Shown here: positions 6,162-8,109 of the stretch, in pieces
Numbering within the stretch: the stretch's first letter is position 1
How the letters are laid out: every line of letters starts with the position of its first letter
Source: JAUWQU01 sp964605095
GTDB taxonomy: Bacteria > Planctomycetota > Phycisphaerae > SM23-33
NCBI GenBank assembly: GCA_964605095.1
Contig: CAZSBS010000224.1
Coordinates: 1-8,109, forward strand
Reading direction: 5' to 3'
DNA: 8,109 nt
Translations under genes and position numbers: made by a program
The notes under the pieces: generated by a model
Seen by the model: the letters and a program-made list of their open reading frames with translations, nothing else
Told to the model about the DNA's origin: nothing
Databases searched by the model: none

Positions 6162-7076
6162 ATGGCGACACTGATTATTCTACTGGCCGTCGGCACGATG
6201 CTCGTGCTGGCGCTGTTTATGTGCTACATGCTGGGCTGGGCCAATGAAGCCTTCCACGTCAACATCGATCCCCGCGTCGAGCAGGTGATTTCGATCCTGC
6301 CCGGCGCCAACTGCGGAGGCTGCGGGTTCGTCGGCTGCGGCGAGTACGCCGAGGCCGTCGTCGCCGGCAATGCTCCGGCCGACCGCTGCTCCGTAGGCGG
6401 CGCAGCCTGTGCCGGCGCCATCGCAAAGCTGCTCGGCCTGGACCTCCAGGCAAGCTTCCCGTACCGCCCCGTCGTACACTGCGGCGCCCACTACGGTGAA
6501 AGGCTCAAGAAAAACGAGTACGTCGATGGCGAGCCGACGTGTGGGGGCGCAAACCTCGTCAGCGGCGTCCAGGGCTGCACCTACGGCTGCCTGGGCCTGG
6601 GCGACTGCGTCACGGCCTGCAACTATGACGCCATTCACATGGTCGACGGCCTGGCCATTGTGGACTACGACAAGTGCATCGGATGCGGCGCCTGCGAGAG
6701 GGCATGCCCGAGGCACATCATCTCCATGGTGCCCTTCAAGGCCGACCGGATGCTCGTGGTCGCCTGCGCCAACCGCGACTTCGGCAAGGATGTCAAGGCC
6801 GTCTGCAAGGTCGGCTGCACCGGCTGCAAGGCATGCACCCGCTTCAGCGGACTGTTCACCATCGAGAACAACCTGCCGAAGATCGACTACGAGAAATACG
6901 ACCCCGCCAAGCCCGAGGAGTTTGCCCAGGCCTTCGAGAAGTGCCCGATGAAGCGACTCGTCTACGTCGGCAAGCCAACCGAGGACCAACTGGCCGCCGT
7001 CGCCGACGAGACCCTGCCGGCCGTGATCGAACCGCGACCGGAAACCACAGTCGACAAGACGCCATGGCAAGGATAG
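6162..7076 (+). CDS. rnfB: Rnf complex ferredoxin-like iron-sulfur subunit B
   Basis: RnfB is the expected entry point for electrons from reduced ferredoxin. It has one N-terminal membrane helix (about 4-25) and a chain of iron-sulfur clusters in the cytoplasm. Its 304 residues show: a first [4Fe-4S] domain with C51, C54, C59 and C76 (PGANCGGCGFVGC); conserved cysteines C107 and C127; a complete 2[4Fe-4S] ferredoxin pair using C139, C143, C149, C153 and C172, C175, C178, C182; then C202, C215, C219, C222, C225 and C261. This last region corresponds to a second ferredoxin pair in clostridial-type RnfB, but four ligands of one cluster are gone. Asn154 replaces the usual Pro of the CP motif. A hydrophilic tail follows from about 270. 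It is the last gene of the rnf cluster, three bases after rnfA, and is followed by repeat-rich DNA. Confidence 0.95.
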   Translation: MATLIILLAVGTMLVLALFMCYMLGWANEAFHVNIDPRVEQVISILPGANCGGCGFVGCGEYAEAVVAGNAPADRCSVGGAACAGAIAKLLGLDLQASFPYRPVVHCGAHYGERLKKNEYVDGEPTCGGANLVSGVQGCTYGCLGLGDCVTACNYDAIHMVDGLAIVDYDKCIGCGACERACPRHIISMVPFKADRMLVVACANRDFGKDVKAVCKVGCTGCKACTRFSGLFTIENNLPKIDYEKYDPAKPEEFAQAFEKCPMKRLVYVGKPTEDQLAAVADETLPAVIEPRPETTVDKTPWQG

Positions 7077-7095
7077 CGGCCGGCAGAAGGGAAAG

Positions 7096-7179
7096 GCGGA
7101 ACCCGGAAAAGCAAAAGGCGGAACCGGGAACCCGGAACGCAAGAAAAACGGAACCCGGAAAGGGCGAACAGCGGAACCG
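7096..7179 (+). repeat. Degenerate 7-bp repeats (GGAACCN), downstream of rnfB, forward orientation
   Basis: Units in register include GGAACCC (7098-7104), GGAAAAG (7105-7111), GGAACCG (7120-7126), GGAACCC (7127-7133), GGAACGC (7134-7140), GGAACCC (7150-7156), GGAAAGG (7157-7163) and GGAACCG (7173-7179), with one- or two-base slips between blocks. The 17-mer at 7096-7112 matches 2884-2900 with one mismatch. The purine-rich strand is the rnf coding strand. Confidence 0.8.
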
Positions 7180-7185
7180 GGTTCC
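7173..7185. repeat. Palindrome GGAACC-G-GGTTCC at the repeat orientation switch
   Basis: A perfect 6+1+6 inverted repeat sits where the repeats change from GGAACC-rich (left) to TTCC-rich (right). With a five-base loop it would give only a 4-bp stem on its own. No T-run follows. Confidence 0.5.
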
Positions 7186-7211
7186 ATCGTTTCTGGTCCG
7201 TTCTTGACTTG

Positions 7212-7261
7212 TTCCTTTGTTCCTTGTTCCTTGTACTTGGTTCCAGGTTCCATGTTCCGCC
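7212..7261 (-). repeat. Degenerate 7-bp repeats, inverted orientation (TTCCNNG on plus strand)
   Basis: The plus strand reads in nearly perfect 7-base register: TTCCTTTG (one extra base, 7212-7219), TTCCTTG (7220-7226), TTCCTTG (7227-7233), TACTTGG (7234-7240), TTCCAGG (7241-7247), TTCCATG (7248-7254), TTCCGCC (7255-7261). On the minus strand this is the same GGAAC-type repeat as at 7096-7179. The two arms together could fold into a long imperfect hairpin after rnfB. The 11-mer TTCCAGGTTCC (7241-7251) is the reverse complement of 2917-2927. Confidence 0.8.
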
Positions 7262-7275
7262 GTTTGAGGGTTGCC

Positions 7276-8109
7276 ATGAAGTGGGACCGCTGGCGACTGC
7301 TGCGGATATTATTCGCGGAGGTCATCCCTCGCGTCGCTCTGGTATGGATTCTGGTGGTGTGCGGCATGAATTGGTTGAACAACCGTCTGGTGTATGCCCC
7401 TCAGCGCGAGTGGGACACGACCCCCGCCGACTATAACATCCCCTATGAGGACTTTACGTTAGTCACGGCCGACGCCGTCAAACTCAGCGCCTGGTACGTC
7501 CCCGCACAGGCCCCGGCCGGGACCGTACTGTTCTGTCACGGCAACGGCGGGAACATCTCGCACAGGATCGACACGATCACCGTGTTGCACAAGCTGGGCA
7601 TGAACGTGCTGGTCTTCGACTATCGGGGGTACGGCAAGAGCGAGGGGGCGCCCAGCGAGGAAGGCACGTACCGGGACGCCGAGGCCGCGTGGGCGTACCT
7701 CGTCGAGACGCGCCGCGAAAAGCCCGAGCGGATCGTGATCCACGGGCGCAGTCTGGGCGGGTCCGTGGCGGCCCATCTGGCGATGAGCCGCACACCGGCC
7801 GGGCTGATAGTCGAGTCCAGTTTCTACGACATCACCGAGCTTGGCGTGGAGATGTTCTGGTGGCTGCCGGTTCGCTGGCTGTCGCGGATGAAGTACTGGA
7901 CGGCCGAGTATGTCAAAAGCGTCCGATGCCCGGTGATGGTGATCCACAGCCGCGACGACGACATGATCGCACGGCATCACGGCCAGAAGATCTTCGCCGC
8001 CGCGCCGCGGCCCAAGCGGTTCCTTGAGATCCACGGGGGGCACAACTACGGGTTTTCGGAGTCGTCGGAGGTCTATAACCCGGCGTTGCGGCAGTTCTTC
8101 GCCGAGGTC
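7276..8109 (+). CDS. Membrane-anchored alpha/beta hydrolase (Bem46/ABHD13-17-like), partial (3' end beyond window)
   Basis: This is a serine hydrolase of the alpha/beta fold, an esterase- or acyl-hydrolase-like enzyme with unknown substrate. The first 278 residues are visible. An N-terminal hydrophobic segment (about 17-34) is a likely membrane anchor or uncleaved signal. LVYAPQREWDTTPADYNIPYEDF follows the family pattern in which a short linker leads to the catalytic domain. HGNGGNI (88-94) forms the oxyanion-hole loop. HGRSLGGS (156-163) is the nucleophile elbow with Ser159. The acid is probably Asp228 in HSRDDDMI, and the base His256 in HGGHNYG. The ATG at 7276 has GAGGG five bases upstream. 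It lies beyond the repeat-rich spacer, in the same direction as rnf, and is probably a separate transcription unit. Little of the family's usual C-terminus should be missing. Confidence 0.9.
   Translation, partial: MKWDRWRLLRILFAEVIPRVALVWILVVCGMNWLNNRLVYAPQREWDTTPADYNIPYEDFTLVTADAVKLSAWYVPAQAPAGTVLFCHGNGGNISHRIDTITVLHKLGMNVLVFDYRGYGKSEGAPSEEGTYRDAEAAWAYLVETRREKPERIVIHGRSLGGSVAAHLAMSRTPAGLIVESSFYDITELGVEMFWWLPVRWLSRMKYWTAEYVKSVRCPVMVIHSRDDDMIARHHGQKIFAAAPRPKRFLEIHGGHNYGFSESSEVYNPALRQFFAEV

Noticed and set aside
3096..7076. Na+-translocating NADH:quinone reductase (Nqr) operon
   Set aside because: The ferredoxin-type RnfB with several [4Fe-4S] motifs and the D-G-E-A-B order identify Rnf; no NqrA or NqrF is present.
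7173..7200. Rho-independent terminator after rnfB
   Set aside because: The palindrome is short and no T-run follows. The larger inverted repeat arms might still stop transcription, but the sequence does not show a classical terminator.
7096..7261. CRISPR array
   Set aside because: Units are 7 bases long with no spacers of constant length; this is a short tandem-type repeat.
6180..7382. Open frame (400 codons) on the minus strand opposite rnfB, running through the 7-bp repeats
   Set aside because: Its N-terminal part is only the translation of the repeats and the rest is antisense to the cysteine-rich rnfB.

Overview
This window looks like a high-GC environmental genome fragment, probably a planctomycete and perhaps of the Phycisphaerae type. 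I infer this from the secreted PQQ-type beta-propeller protein, whose DWPCWGG start and overall layout resemble a family I know as abundant in Planctomycetota, and from the general gene style. No rRNA or other taxonomic marker is present, so the assignment is tentative. A run of exactly 100 N bases (3536-3635) marks an assembly gap inside one gene.

Layout: (1) 1-974, minus strand, the N-terminal 324 residues of a membrane-anchored signal peptide peptidase SppA, running off the left edge, with a good sigma70-type promoter at 1031-1060. (2) 1202-2905, plus strand, a secreted PQQ-like beta-propeller protein, divergent from sppA. (3) 2884-3095, a gene-free spacer with degenerate 7-bp GGAACCN-type repeats and two adjacent perfect hairpins. 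(4) 3096-7076, five tightly packed genes rnfD-rnfG-rnfE-rnfA-rnfB, encoding the membrane core and ferredoxin-side subunit of an Rnf ion-pumping electron transfer complex. (5) 7077-7275, a second spacer filled with the same 7-bp repeats, first in one orientation and then the other. (6) 7276-8109, a membrane-anchored alpha/beta hydrolase running off the right edge.

The rnf genes keep the common C-D-G-E-A-B order, but rnfC, which supplies the NAD(H)-binding module, is missing from its usual place before rnfD; the propeller gene sits there instead. The encoded proteins also differ from the family pattern I remember. RnfB has lost exactly the four cysteines of one [4Fe-4S] cluster from its C-terminal ferredoxin-like pair. 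RnfA and RnfE have each gained a cysteine at the same pseudo-symmetric position, six residues after a ligand of their shared [2Fe-2S] cluster, and RnfE has two more. In RnfG the FMN acceptor position is serine rather than threonine. Together these suggest an Rnf variant with altered electron wiring. If a standard rnfC exists elsewhere in the genome, the variation would be limited to the cofactors.

The 7-bp repeat DNA brackets the rnf operon, runs into the last codons of the propeller gene, and supplies the Shine-Dalgarno sequence of rnfD. It is the most distinctive non-coding feature of the window.
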